From assembly GCA_963589785.1 (NCBI GenBank), contig CAVAMJ010000001.1, positions 186,001 through 250,000 of the forward strand: a stretch of 64,000 nt of DNA, given 5' to 3'. Below are positions 16,901 to 24,881 of this stretch, piece by piece (position 1 is the first letter of the stretch; each line of letters starts with the position of its first letter). Both the position numbers and the translations under genes were made by a program. Below the pieces are notes generated by a model that was given only the letters and a program-made list of their open reading frames with translations, searched no databases and had not been told where the DNA came from. The DNA comes from SIG603 sp963589785. GTDB taxonomy: Bacteria; Bacillota; Clostridia; Oscillospirales; Acutalibacteraceae.

Positions 16901-18014
16901 GAGAGAAGTCTGTAACAGTCGGCTTAGAAAGCTTAATCTCAAAATTAACGCTTTTTTCTCCGCTGTAATCTCCGATACCGCTGATAACAGCCGTCGCTGT
17001 GCCGGGCAAGGTGTTGTCTCTTAATGAAACAGTATAATCCGTTCCCTCGGTGAGTGTCTCATCATTAAAGCTCACTTTAATTTCGGGAGAAACGCTCTCG
17101 CCGGTATAGTAAACCTCGCCGATCTCGACATTTGCGTTTGAAATATCGGCTGTATTAATTTTCTCCGTCTTTGTGACATTAAGCTCAACACTAACAGTGT
17201 TCTCAATATTCTCTGAGGAATAACTCAAATTAATCTTTGCGCTGTCACCGATTTCTGCCGTATAAGCGGAATACTCATCGGAGTACTCAAGTCCCGAGAA
17301 ATTCGGCATCCAACTCGGAAGAGAGAAGATATAGTGCGTGTCGTTAGTAAGAGCAGATATATCCGCTTTTAATTCTGTAAGTTTTTTAAGCTTATCGATA
17401 TCAAACGGCTTTTCCTCACTGTTCTCCTCAAGCTTAACATCCGCTAAATTAAGCTTAGAAAGAGACTCAAATTTCTCGAGTCCGTCAAGGCTTTTGATTT
17501 CGCCTAAATCAACCGTTATGCTCTCATCGGAAAAATCAATTTCCTCAACCTCGTTCATTGCCTCAAGGATTTCCTTTGTCAGTCCGTCATCATCGGAAAG
17601 ATTTTCGAAAATATCCTTTGTGCCAACATATTCACGAAGAAACTTTCTGAAATCCTCATCCTTAAAAACAGAAGAAAAGCTCTCGGAGGTCTCCGGCTCA
17701 ACTGTTGGCTCCGCCGTGGGCTCAGCTGTTGGTTCAGCTGTAGGTTCTGCAGTCGGTTCAGGAGTTGGTGTAGCCTCCTCGCTCTCACCGTCCGACTCTT
17801 CAGACGAGAAAACAATTATGCTTCCGTCCTCAGTGATTTGATAGTCCTCGCCGTCTAAAGCATCATTTAGGCTCGACTGCTCGTCATTTACAGTAACTTG
17901 TGCGTCAGAATTCTCCGAGGCGGCTTCGTCAGCAAAGGCGACTGCCGAACCCTCTAAAAGAATAGACGCACACATAATAAGTGCAAGTATTCTCTTGAAT
18001 CTTTGTGACTTCAT
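13929..18014 (-). CDS. Giant secreted GH25 muramidase with Ig-like, Fn3-like and SH3 repeats
   Basis: 1361 residues. A signal peptide (about 1-28) is followed by an acidic region and a Pro-Thr linker with five EPTA/EPTV units near residues 88-108. A short Leu-rich region follows (about 110-240). Four copies of a YTG...P.V...L..GTDYTV....N...G...V.G.GNYSG module alternate with Fn3-like domains between about 280 and 950. Three bacterial SH3 domains (about 960-1150) come next, the last one beginning SSLNVRKGPGTNYG. The C terminus (about 1165-1361) is a GH25 lysozyme domain with GIDISEWNG and the WYDIEEQ catalytic acid motif. It should cleave the MurNAc-GlcNAc bond of peptidoglycan at the cell surface. 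There is no LPXTG motif; retention is probably by SH3-wall binding. It ends just beside repeat copy A. Confidence 0.92.
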   Translation of the reverse strand: MKSQRFKRILALIMCASILLEGSAVAFADEAASENSDAQVTVNDEQSSLNDALDGEDYQITEDGSIIVFSSEESDGESEEATPTPEPTAEPTAEPTAEPTAEPTVEPETSESFSSVFKDEDFRKFLREYVGTKDIFENLSDDDGLTKEILEAMNEVEEIDFSDESITVDLGEIKSLDGLEKFESLSKLNLADVKLEENSEEKPFDIDKLKKLTELKADISALTNDTHYIFSLPSWMPNFSGLEYSDEYSAYTAEIGDSAKINLSYSSENIENTVSVELNVTKTEKINTADISNANVEIGEVYYTGESVSPEIKVSFNDETLTEGTDYTVSLRDNTLPGTATAVISGIGDYSGEKSVNFEIKLSKPTVTDFSLEDGVAQITFGGNAPEGSAYILRYSKNADMSDYIEISSDSNTVKTEKLDNSSYYYTAQVQYGDVASEFSDAAELTTISLIASAETQYNDAEYTGKAIEPDVTVKDEEDDVLEEGEDYTVEFENNTSIGVARAVVEGVGNYSGEAVASFTINPSVPKVTSVDNSVAGKLTFKLSSDNPSGTKYTIEYSKKSNMSDAKTVTSTSTSITIDAVSLAYCYYRVYAQYTGSDKINYASDKSAVSSVFVKGSLTGVVLKNGETYSYTGSQIKPAVTVYGGTTLKEGTDYRVSYSTNKSCGKGYVTVYGEGNYVGSMKATFAIVPATPKITKTENTEGGGQLDVYFTQSSGATTRFYYSTDKNFGSYKTIDSSNGHAVIKSLTAGKTYYIKARSYINFNGSKYFSSYCSTTNKKVKKSITSASVSCSSKFIYTGSNIKPTPTVKLSGKTLKSGTDYTVTYSNNKNVGIGDMTIVGSGDYAGKKSFKFYIVPKTPTIKSITASDSSIKVKLSQATGADGAYVIYSTSSSFSSYTKVRVYGSSITLKNLSAGKTYYIKASSFKAMSDGHTKVGSNTSVYKAQILSDYNKASVKISTPMHSSGYISSSVSKTISAGTSVKILDNSKYLVKVNYNGTVGYVSKYTLNMPTKFTGYATTRISLWSDSAKTKKIGEIYKNTTLYVMGNASGAYQIFLSDGRNGYVNPNYVDIKVSDGSNYAGDSTPSTSIATNASSLNVRKGPGTNYGIVTNISKSGTKVTKLETVGSWTMIRLSDGTVGYCSSQYLGTSNNNSSSNNNTNTNVSGTSGFGIDISEWNGDVDLYAIRKEIDFVIIRCGYGSNYTNQDDARFVDNVKKCENLGIPYGIYIYSYATSKSMAQSEAAHVKRLVKSCGANFRLGIWYDIEEQIQYNLGNTMNTILNEFIKNLSGYKVGLYTNPTFLRGCFYNISSSVPLWVACWDSTKPTGDIYNNMVIWQYGDSSSFSGLPGKVFDANYCYSGLGL

Positions 18015-18134
18015 GTTGAATTACTCCCCAAAATGTATTTGTGTACTAATTCTAACACAAAGAGACGACCAAAACAGTCGCCCCCTTGTAAAAATTATGC
18101 AAATTTTCTTAAACATATGTAGGTTTTCGCACAT

Positions 18135-19148
18135 TTATGCTCCCTTGTATCTTATGAGGGCATTTCTTGCGCGCTTATCCTTTAAGTCGAAAATTCTCGA
18201 TGCACCGTTTATTGCCGCAAGCTCAGGTCTTGTGGGAATAAAAACATTGAGTCCCGTCAGTCGGTGCATGTATCTGTCAAGTGAATCTATTTTTGCTCCG
18301 CCGCCGACTATCGTCAAGCCGTTTGCCGCAAGCTTCTTGAGAGAATTATCATCAAGCTGAGCCATAACGTCTAAAACAAGATCCGCAATCTGGCTTAGAA
18401 TTCCCGATATTGCCGCCGAAGAATCAGCAGAAGAAACCGTCTCTTTTCTTGGCATGCATGTGCGAATGTCCATTCCTCTTACCTCCCAGAAAACATCTTT
18501 TTCGGGAGTGAGAGCGGAAACCGTGCGCATTTTCAAATTTTCAATCGTCAAATGACCCGTCTGAATACCGTATTTTTTCAGCACCATTCGAATGAGAGCC
18601 TCGTCCATATCCTTGCCGCCGAGATTTAGCGATGCGCTCACCTCAGGCACGCCTTTTCTGCAAACCGTACAGCTTGAGCGGCTTTTTCCCATATCGAGAA
18701 CAAGAACAGGATCGTCAGTGAATATATTTCTTCCCGCACCAAGCGCCGCACAACAGCCCTCGTTCAGAAAATATACCTTGTGGATACCGTTGTCCTCCAT
18801 AATATCGACAAATGCCTGTCTTTCAACCGATGTCATATCATCGGGAGTGCTTATGTATGCTGCCGGAAGAGAAATTCTTCCGCTTGCGATTTTTTGAATG
18901 TGCTTATTTAAAAGATAAGAAGCCATCGGGAAATTCTGAACCTTTCCCCACGAAAAGACATCCCTTACTTCAACTACCCTTGCGGCACGGTCAACAAGCT
19001 GTTTTGCCTCTCTTCCGGAAGCTAAAACCGCCTCGTCTCTCACGTCTACGGCAATAGCGCTCGGCTCGTTCACGACAACGCCCTTGCCGTCTATATATAT
19101 TCTCAAGCCCGATGTTCCCGGGTCTAATGCTATCTCAGGATTTAACAT
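18135..19148 (-). CDS. MreB-like bacterial actin homologue (divergent)
   Basis: 337 residues with the actin/Hsp70 ATPase fold. ALDPGTSGLRIYIDGKGVVV corresponds to the phosphate-1 loop of MreB, VNEPSAIAVD is the classical MreB continuation, and SGREAKQLVDRAA matches its AxG.EAK.M segment. VLVLDMGKSRSSCTVC is phosphate loop 2 and TIVGGGAKIDSLDRY the adenosine motif. It differs from canonical MreB in the altered phosphate-1 loop (DPGTSG for DLGTAN) and in phosphate-2 (DMGKSRS where DIGGGTT is usual). So ATP handling may differ or be lost. It lies 18 bases after comF and could form one unit with recD2-comF. It may be a rod-shape paralogue. Confidence 0.75.
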   Translation of the reverse strand: MLNPEIALDPGTSGLRIYIDGKGVVVNEPSAIAVDVRDEAVLASGREAKQLVDRAARVVEVRDVFSWGKVQNFPMASYLLNKHIQKIASGRISLPAAYISTPDDMTSVERQAFVDIMEDNGIHKVYFLNEGCCAALGAGRNIFTDDPVLVLDMGKSRSSCTVCRKGVPEVSASLNLGGKDMDEALIRMVLKKYGIQTGHLTIENLKMRTVSALTPEKDVFWEVRGMDIRTCMPRKETVSSADSSAAISGILSQIADLVLDVMAQLDDNSLKKLAANGLTIVGGGAKIDSLDRYMHRLTGLNVFIPTRPELAAINGASRIFDLKDKRARNALIRYKGA

Positions 19149-19166
19149 AGGTTAAATTCATCCTCC

Positions 19167-19835
19167 TTAGTCAAGTGTGCCGTCCGATACGGAATATGCC
19201 GCACATATGCCGAAAACCTCTTTCGCTCCCGACTCATACAGCACCTTTGCGCACTCGCTTATCGTTGCGCCGGTTGTTATTATATCATCAACAAGGACGA
19301 TTGTCCTGTCTTTTATGTAATTTTCGGAAGAAAAATCATATACGCCGATAACATTTTTCTTTCGTTCCTTTGCGTTAAGGCTGTGCTGAACTAAATTGTT
19401 CCTGTTTTTAGTAAGTAACTTCATGCAAGGCAAGCCTATTTTTTCGGAAAGACTCTCAGCAAGCTTTTGAGCCTGATTATATCCTCTTTCACGCTCTCTT
19501 GATTTTGTCATGGGGACAAAGGTGATTATGTCGGCTTTTATCTCCCACTCCTCCAGATTAAGCCGCATAAGCTCGGCGAAATCATCGCTCATGCGGTACG
19601 CTCCCGAGAACTTGAATGCTTGAACGCTGTCACGAAAGCCGTCCGTGTAGCTTTGACAGGAAATCACTCTTAGCGTGGTCTTTCCGTCAAGGTCGATGCT
19701 CATTTCATTCGGCTTAATTTTCAGGAGGCAATCGTCGCAAAGGCTTCCTCTTTCTATCGCCTCGCCGCAGTTAAGACATTTCTGCGGATAGAGAAGCTGT
19801 CGGATTTTTTCAAGCGTTTTCATTTTCTTCATCAC
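19167..19835 (-). CDS. comF: ComF family protein (zinc ribbon plus phosphoribosyltransferase fold)
   Basis: About 222 residues. The N terminus has a four-cysteine zinc site (CLNCGEA...CDDC). The C-terminal half is a type I PRTase domain with the PRPP-binding loop TIVLVDDIITTGATISEC and the upstream RERGYNQAQKLAESL segment typical of ComFC/GntX. In competent bacteria ComF helps bring single-stranded DNA through the membrane; in others its role is unclear. The start overlaps the recD2 end: a GTG at 19835, an ATG at 19832 and an ATG at 19823 are all possible. Coupling to recD2 hints at a shared DNA-processing role. No comEC or comFA is in the window. Confidence 0.88.
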   Translation of the reverse strand: MMKKMKTLEKIRQLLYPQKCLNCGEAIERGSLCDDCLLKIKPNEMSIDLDGKTTLRVISCQSYTDGFRDSVQAFKFSGAYRMSDDFAELMRLNLEEWEIKADIITFVPMTKSRERERGYNQAQKLAESLSEKIGLPCMKLLTKNRNNLVQHSLNAKERKKNVIGVYDFSSENYIKDRTIVLVDDIITTGATISECAKVLYESGAKEVFGICAAYSVSDGTLD

Positions 19836-22065
19836 TGCTATTTTGCAAATTCACCGCATCGATAATAAATTTATCAAGTCCCGTGAAACGCTTTGTTTTG
19901 CTGTCGTTCTCCACCATTTTTCTCACTACATCCCTTTGACCGATAAGAATAAGCAGTTTTTTTGCTCTGGTAACTCCCGTATACAGCAAATTTCTGTAGC
20001 ATAGTTTCGGTGTGCATCTAAATAGCGGAATTATTACAGCCGGAAACTCATTTCCCTGACTTTTGTGAACGGTAACGGCATAAGCGTGCTCAAGCTCCGA
20101 GCCGGCTTTGTCGGTATCATAGGTGATGAGCCTATCGTCCATGACAACACGAATAACCCCAGCCGCACGGTCTATTTCCTTAATGACTCCCATGTCACCG
20201 TTAAAAACTCCCTGACCCGCACTTCCGTCCGCTTTCTCCCACGGAAGCTCATAGTCATTTTTTATCTGCATGACCTTGTCGCCCTCACGGTAGACCGTGC
20301 CGTAAATCTCCTGTTGCTTTTTCTTTCCGTCGATAGGATTTATCGCATCACGAAGTATGCTGTTGAGGTTCATCGTGCCGACCTCGCCCTTTCGTGACGG
20401 GCACAAAACCTGAATATCCGTGACAGAGGAATAGCCGTAAGTATTCGGCAGACGCTTAACGCATAGCTCCTTGACAGTCTCGCAAACGCTCTGTGAGCTG
20501 TCTCGTCCCATAAAGAAGAAGTCGTTGTTCCTCACGTTTAATTCGGGCATTTCTCCCTCGACTATCCTGTGGGCACTTGTAACGATGAGGCTTTCCATGG
20601 ACTGGCGGAAAATCTCATTGAGCTCAACTGTCGGAAAGCATTTCGATGCAATCAGATCTCCCAGTACATTTCCCGCACCGACACTTGGTAACTGGTCGCT
20701 GTCACCGACTAAAATAAGTCGGCATCCAAGCGGAATAGCGTGAAGCACTCCCTCGAAAACAAATGCATCCACCATGGAAAGCTCATCGATAACCAAACAG
20801 TCACATTCGAGCGGATCTCTCTCGCTCTTTGTGAAAATCGGATTGTCGTGCTCGTCCCAGTCCACCTGTAAAAGGCGGTGAATGGTCTTTGCATCCTCGC
20901 CCGTCACCTCGCTCATTCTCTTTGCGGCTCTGCCCGTTGGGGCGGCAAGCAAAACCTTCTCGCCCTTTTCCTTGAGCAGTCTGATTATCGCATTGAGCGT
21001 GGTTGTCTTTCCCGTTCCGGGGCCTCCTGTCAAAATAAGAAGTCCCTTTTGAAGTGCGGCTCTTATAGCGTCCTTTTGCTTTTCGGCATAGGCGATACCG
21101 TCCTCACGCTCAATTCTCTCTATGTCCTCGTCCACTCCTTCAAATACCTGGGGCGGATACTGAAGAATGAACGCAAGCCTTTCGGCTGAAAACCACTCCG
21201 CATTGTAGGCTGTCGGCAAGAAAGCATATTCCTTGTCGTCGATTTTCTTTTTCACAAGGTCGAAGGTTTCTTTAAGCTTATCGACACATTCGCTGACAAT
21301 ATCCACCCCGACACCGAGCATCTTAGCCGACACGGGAACAAGCTTTTCAATCGGCAGACAGGTGTGACCGCCGCTGATAAGATTATGTCTTAAAATATAA
21401 AGCACACCGGCTTTCACTCTTATCTCAGAGTCCGGGGCTTTCTCAAGCTTTGAAGCGATGGAATCGGCTACCGCAAACTCAATTCCTATGCTCTCGTCAC
21501 AAAGGACATAAGGGTCATCGTTTATAAGCTCCTTTGAATTTGAGCCGAACGCTTTCCATACACGAACCGTCTGATCGGGCTTTATTCCGTATTCACCAAG
21601 AAAAAGCATAAGCTCTCGAATACCGTAAACTCGCTTCACCTCTTCGGATATGCTGACCGCCTTTTCGTAAGAAATGCCTCTTATCTGAGAAAGTCTCCTC
21701 GGCTCGTTTTCTATAACAGAAATGGTGTCCTCGCCGAACGCATCGACTATTCTTCTCGCCGTAGCAGGGCCTATGCCCTTGACCGCACCGCCAGATAAAT
21801 AGCGAAGAATTGCCGCCGTTGTTTTGGGGGCTGTTTTCTCAAAGGCAGAAGCCTTGAACTGTCTGCCGAAGGTGGGGTGATTAGTCCAAACGCCGAAAAG
21901 CTTCACTTCCTCGCCCTCACCGACATAGGGGAATATGCCGACTGCGGTGACAAGCTCGTCTCCGCTCTCAAGCTCTATTACGCTGTATTGATTTTTCTCG
22001 TTATGGTAAATTATATTTTCTACTGAACCTGAAAGCTCTAAAAGCTCCTGTTCGGACATTTGCAC
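19810..22065 (-). CDS. recD2: RecD2-type ATP-dependent 5'-3' DNA helicase
   Basis: 751 residues, the normal length for RecD2. An N-terminal OB-fold-like region and helix-hairpin-helix repeats (GGAVKGIGPATARRIVDAFGED, about 90-110; RGISYEKA) precede the SF1B motor domains. Walker A is LTGGPGTGKTTTLNAI (about 345-360), motif Ia has APTGRAAKRM, motif II is VIDELSMVD, motif III is LVGDSDQLPSVGAGNVL, and the C-terminal UvrD-like motif is AVTVHKSQGNEFPAVI. It unwinds DNA independently of RecBC and is linked to repair and replication stress. It is the first gene of the recD2-comF-mreB-like run. Confidence 0.95.
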   Translation of the reverse strand: MQMSEQELLELSGSVENIIYHNEKNQYSVIELESGDELVTAVGIFPYVGEGEEVKLFGVWTNHPTFGRQFKASAFEKTAPKTTAAILRYLSGGAVKGIGPATARRIVDAFGEDTISVIENEPRRLSQIRGISYEKAVSISEEVKRVYGIRELMLFLGEYGIKPDQTVRVWKAFGSNSKELINDDPYVLCDESIGIEFAVADSIASKLEKAPDSEIRVKAGVLYILRHNLISGGHTCLPIEKLVPVSAKMLGVGVDIVSECVDKLKETFDLVKKKIDDKEYAFLPTAYNAEWFSAERLAFILQYPPQVFEGVDEDIERIEREDGIAYAEKQKDAIRAALQKGLLILTGGPGTGKTTTLNAIIRLLKEKGEKVLLAAPTGRAAKRMSEVTGEDAKTIHRLLQVDWDEHDNPIFTKSERDPLECDCLVIDELSMVDAFVFEGVLHAIPLGCRLILVGDSDQLPSVGAGNVLGDLIASKCFPTVELNEIFRQSMESLIVTSAHRIVEGEMPELNVRNNDFFFMGRDSSQSVCETVKELCVKRLPNTYGYSSVTDIQVLCPSRKGEVGTMNLNSILRDAINPIDGKKKQQEIYGTVYREGDKVMQIKNDYELPWEKADGSAGQGVFNGDMGVIKEIDRAAGVIRVVMDDRLITYDTDKAGSELEHAYAVTVHKSQGNEFPAVIIPLFRCTPKLCYRNLLYTGVTRAKKLLILIGQRDVVRKMVENDSKTKRFTGLDKFIIDAVNLQNSSDEENENA

Positions 22066-22298
22066 TTTCTTCTCTTCTTTCTGATTGTTCTGATATTTAT
22101 CTTACATTATACATTATCGACAAGGCATTTGCAAAGTATACCGCAAATCACATTTCAAAGTTTCACTTTACTTTTTCGATATATTTTCTCCCGTTATGTT
22201 TTAGGAATTTTTACTGTTAATTTGATGAAAAAATTCTTATAGAAGGCACAAACTATAAAAAATACGGGTAATTTAAGTGTATTAACAATATATTTTTG

Positions 22299-22327
22299 TG
22301 GACAAATAACAAAAATCAGAGTATAAT
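22299..22327 (+). promoter_or_regulatory. Sigma-A promoter of the lipoprotein gene
   Basis: TGGACA (-35) and TATAAT (-10) are spaced by exactly 17 bases, about 40 bases ahead of the ATG at 22367, which has a CGGAGG ribosome site. The spacer 22066-22366 otherwise shows only AT-rich sequence. Confidence 0.8.
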
Positions 22328-22366
22328 CGAGTGCAGCAGAACTAATTACGGAGGATTTTTCACAAA

Positions 22367-23485
22367 ATGAAAGCTATCAAAAAAATCACCGCTCTTTTCT
22401 TGGCTCTTGCCATGGCCCTTTCTATGAGCGGCTGCTATAACAAGGACCTCACTTGGGCGGCAAAGGACGGCGACAACACCGCCGCTATCGGAATTTATCT
22501 CTACTATCTCTACGTCGCTTATGACAACGCCGCAGACTTAGTTGATTCCGACACCGAGGTGCTCAAGGCTACAATCGACGGCGAGTCGGCAGAGGACTGG
22601 ATAAGAAACAAGGCTATGAATTACCTTCAGTCCTACCTTTGGGTAAGCGACAAAATCAAGGAGTACAATCTTGATTTGACCGAGGACGAGAAGTCCTCAG
22701 CCGAGCAGACAACAAGCTACCTCATCAGCTACTACATGACGGGCTTCGATGACCTTGGCATAAGTGAAGACAGCTTCAACAAGGCTTATTCCGAATATAA
22801 CATCATGTTCAAAAAGCTCTTCGACTATTATTACAACGAGGGCGGAGAATTTGCCATTGACAAGGACGAATTAAAGGAGTCCTTCATAAAGGATAAATAT
22901 AGCTTCCAGTATATGTACGGCGATCTCACCACAACAGACGACGACGGCAACACGGCAGACATTTCCGACGAAGAAAAGGAAGCACTCACTTCCGATTTCG
23001 AGACCTACAAGAAAAAGGTTGAGACAGGATATCAGACCTTAGAGTATTGCTCTCAGGAATATCAGATAGAGATCAATTCCGACTCCGCTCCGTATGTCTC
23101 CGTAGACTCCACCGACTTTGTCGGCGAGAGCTATCCGAACGAGCTCGTAGCCGCAGTTAAGGAAATGGACAACAACACCCTTAAGCTTTTCGAGGCTGAC
23201 GGCAAGCTTGTACTTCTCCAGAAGAATGACATCAACTCCGCATTCGACACGGCTTACGCAAGCTCCTCCGATAGACTCAGCATGATGCTCGACCTCAAGA
23301 GCGACGAGTTTAACAGCTACATTCTCGAGCAGGCAGCAGCAGAAAAAGCCGATATCGAGATCAACGAAGCCGCAATCAAGAGCTGCAAATTAAAGTCTCT
23401 TGTGACCGACTCAAACAAAAACGGTTCTTCCTCAGCTTCATCGGAAGCAAACGAGACAAGCGAAGAATCAAGCACAGCAGAATAA
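22367..23485 (+). CDS. PrsA/SurA-like lipoprotein, probable extracytoplasmic chaperone
   Basis: 372 residues. Lipoprotein signal peptide with lipobox SMSGC (Cys about residue 23). The rest is mostly helical. Residues 70-150 (WIRNKAMNYLQSY..., DLTEDEKSSAEQ, LGISEDSFNKAYSEY) read like the N-terminal chaperone domain of SurA/PrsA proteins, and KDELKESFIKDKY followed by the DEEKEAL helix fits the linker. The segment PNELVAAVKEMDNNTLKLFEADGKLVLLQK occupies the place of the parvulin PPIase but lacks the parvulin core motifs. So it may be a foldase that has lost isomerase activity. The tail is Ser/Glu-rich. It has its own promoter and terminator. The assignment is moderate: it rests on pattern, not on catalytic residues. 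Confidence 0.65.
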   Translation: MKAIKKITALFLALAMALSMSGCYNKDLTWAAKDGDNTAAIGIYLYYLYVAYDNAADLVDSDTEVLKATIDGESAEDWIRNKAMNYLQSYLWVSDKIKEYNLDLTEDEKSSAEQTTSYLISYYMTGFDDLGISEDSFNKAYSEYNIMFKKLFDYYYNEGGEFAIDKDELKESFIKDKYSFQYMYGDLTTTDDDGNTADISDEEKEALTSDFETYKKKVETGYQTLEYCSQEYQIEINSDSAPYVSVDSTDFVGESYPNELVAAVKEMDNNTLKLFEADGKLVLLQKNDINSAFDTAYASSSDRLSMMLDLKSDEFNSYILEQAAAEKADIEINEAAIKSCKLKSLVTDSNKNGSSSASSEANETSEESSTAE

Positions 23486-23500
23486 ATCTTAGCAATATTT

Positions 23501-23527
23501 AAGGCGGTCAAAACGACCGCCTTTTTT
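23501..23527 (+). terminator. Terminator of the lipoprotein gene
   Basis: GGCGGTC-AAAA-CGACCGCC stem-loop followed by six T residues, starting 16 bases after the stop codon. Confidence 0.9.
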
Positions 23528-23547
23528 CTTTATGGATATTTATTTAA

Positions 23548-23610
23548 TTAACGAAGGAATTTTTAATTCACGAAGTAATTTTTGATTAACGAAGGAATTT
23601 TTAATTCACG
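23548..23610. repeat. Three-copy 19-base tandem repeat overlapping the tldE end
   Basis: TTAACGAAGGAATTTTTAA, TTCACGAAGTAATTTTTGA, TTAACGAAGGAATTTTTAA, then TTCACG. The two 25-base blocks at 23548-23572 and 23586-23610 are identical. The last unit includes the TAA stop of tldE, so the repeat array has grown up to, and just into, the gene's 3' end. Confidence 0.85.
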
Positions 23611-24881
23611 CTCATTTTCGGCAAAATCCAGTACTTTGGACCGCTGTAGCTTATTCTCGAATCCATGTAGTCCTCAGTGCACTTTGAAAATTCCATGTCA
23701 CCAAGTATCTCAAAGACATTGCCGGAAACCGAAAATCCCGTTATCGGAATGTAGCCCTCGCCGTTGAAGTAAAGCGCAAGTCTTACCTCTCCGCCGATAT
23801 AACCTACCTCCCAGTCAATTTGCGGTGAACTGAAAGAATAAACCAAAATGTGCTTTTCCGTCTTATATGCATCGTCGCCTTTAGCTCTAACCACAACACG
23901 GTTAAAGTCGCCGGTCGCTTCCTCGCCCATGTAATGAGCAAATCGATTAGAGCCCCAAAGCGATGTAACTAAACCGTCTCTGACTATCTCCTTTTCGTGA
24001 AGAACATTTCCGTGAGAATCGATAGGGCCTAAGCCGTAAGCGTCCTCACCGTCACCCGTCAAAGTGATATTCAGGTTTTCGCAGGCGATTTTGTCTCCGA
24101 CCTCAAAGTGATTGAACTTCTGGTAATGAGCCGCATATGACATATCATTCGCCATTGTCATGGCAAGCTCACCCGCAACATCAGATCTGATGACAACGGG
24201 AACACCGCTCGGAATCTCGACCTCGCTTGCCTTGACCGCCTTTGCACGAAGCTCTGCAAAGCCAAGAAGATTTTTGACATCGGTGGTGATTTTTGCGCTG
24301 TCCACCTCTCGAAGTGAGGTGTAATTATATACCTCTACCGACTCGTGCTCGCCCTCGGCGCTCGGAATAGTCTCGAACTCTGCACGCAGTTTGTCGTAGC
24401 TGTGACTTACGCCCTTGCTGTTCAAAAAATGATGCTTCGCTTTTGTGACGAAAATCTCTGTCGCATTCAGTCCGCTTCCGTCCTTGTTGTCGGCATCGAA
24501 AATCGCATCGGCGATTTTGAGAGCCTCAGCGTTAAGGTCAATTTCGTCTGAAACGGCATTTTCCACGCTTTCGGTGTTTTCCGTCAGCGGATACCACTTG
24601 TTTTTAGCTGCTGACGCACGCTTGACTGTTTCTTCTACTTTTTCTTTTATAGAATTTTCATCATCAAAGACATTCACGACAAAAGAAGAAGATCCACGCT
24701 CCTGACCTTCATCGACATAAAGCATGACATTGAGGCTTTCTTTCTTCACGGCACGGTTTGTCTCAAGTGCCTTTCCGACATAATAAAGCTGTCTCTCGTC
24801 ACTTTGCGACCTAGTCATCTCATAATCGGAAACACTGCCGTTTTCTTTAATTATCTCAATAAGCTTAGCTGTATCTATCAT
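23601..24881 (-). CDS. tldE: TldE/PmbA-type subunit of the TldD/TldE protease
   Basis: About 426 residues of the modulator-of-DNA-gyrase family. TldE is the non-metal partner that forms a hetero-oligomer with TldD and helps cleave small unfolded peptides. Family landmarks are a N-terminal beta domain (YEMTRSQSDERQLYYVG), SSSFVVNVFDDE, and a C-terminal half with HGNVLHEKEIVRDGLVTSLWGSNRFAHY and VSGNVFEILGDMEFS. No HExxxH is present, as expected for the E subunit. I start at the ATG at 24881 because it overlaps the tldD stop (ATGA); the longer frame would only add 25 residues read inside tldD. It ends inside the tandem repeat. Confidence 0.9.
   Translation of the reverse strand: MIDTAKLIEIIKENGSVSDYEMTRSQSDERQLYYVGKALETNRAVKKESLNVMLYVDEGQERGSSSFVVNVFDDENSIKEKVEETVKRASAAKNKWYPLTENTESVENAVSDEIDLNAEALKIADAIFDADNKDGSGLNATEIFVTKAKHHFLNSKGVSHSYDKLRAEFETIPSAEGEHESVEVYNYTSLREVDSAKITTDVKNLLGFAELRAKAVKASEVEIPSGVPVVIRSDVAGELAMTMANDMSYAAHYQKFNHFEVGDKIACENLNITLTGDGEDAYGLGPIDSHGNVLHEKEIVRDGLVTSLWGSNRFAHYMGEEATGDFNRVVVRAKGDDAYKTEKHILVYSFSSPQIDWEVGYIGGEVRLALYFNGEGYIPITGFSVSGNVFEILGDMEFSKCTEDYMDSRISYSGPKYWILPKMSVN

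Noticed and set aside
17690..17770. The GGCTCAGCTGTTGGTTCAG-type repeat as a regulatory DNA repeat
   Set aside because: It encodes the EPTA/EPTV linker of the GH25 protein, so the repetition is explained by protein sequence.
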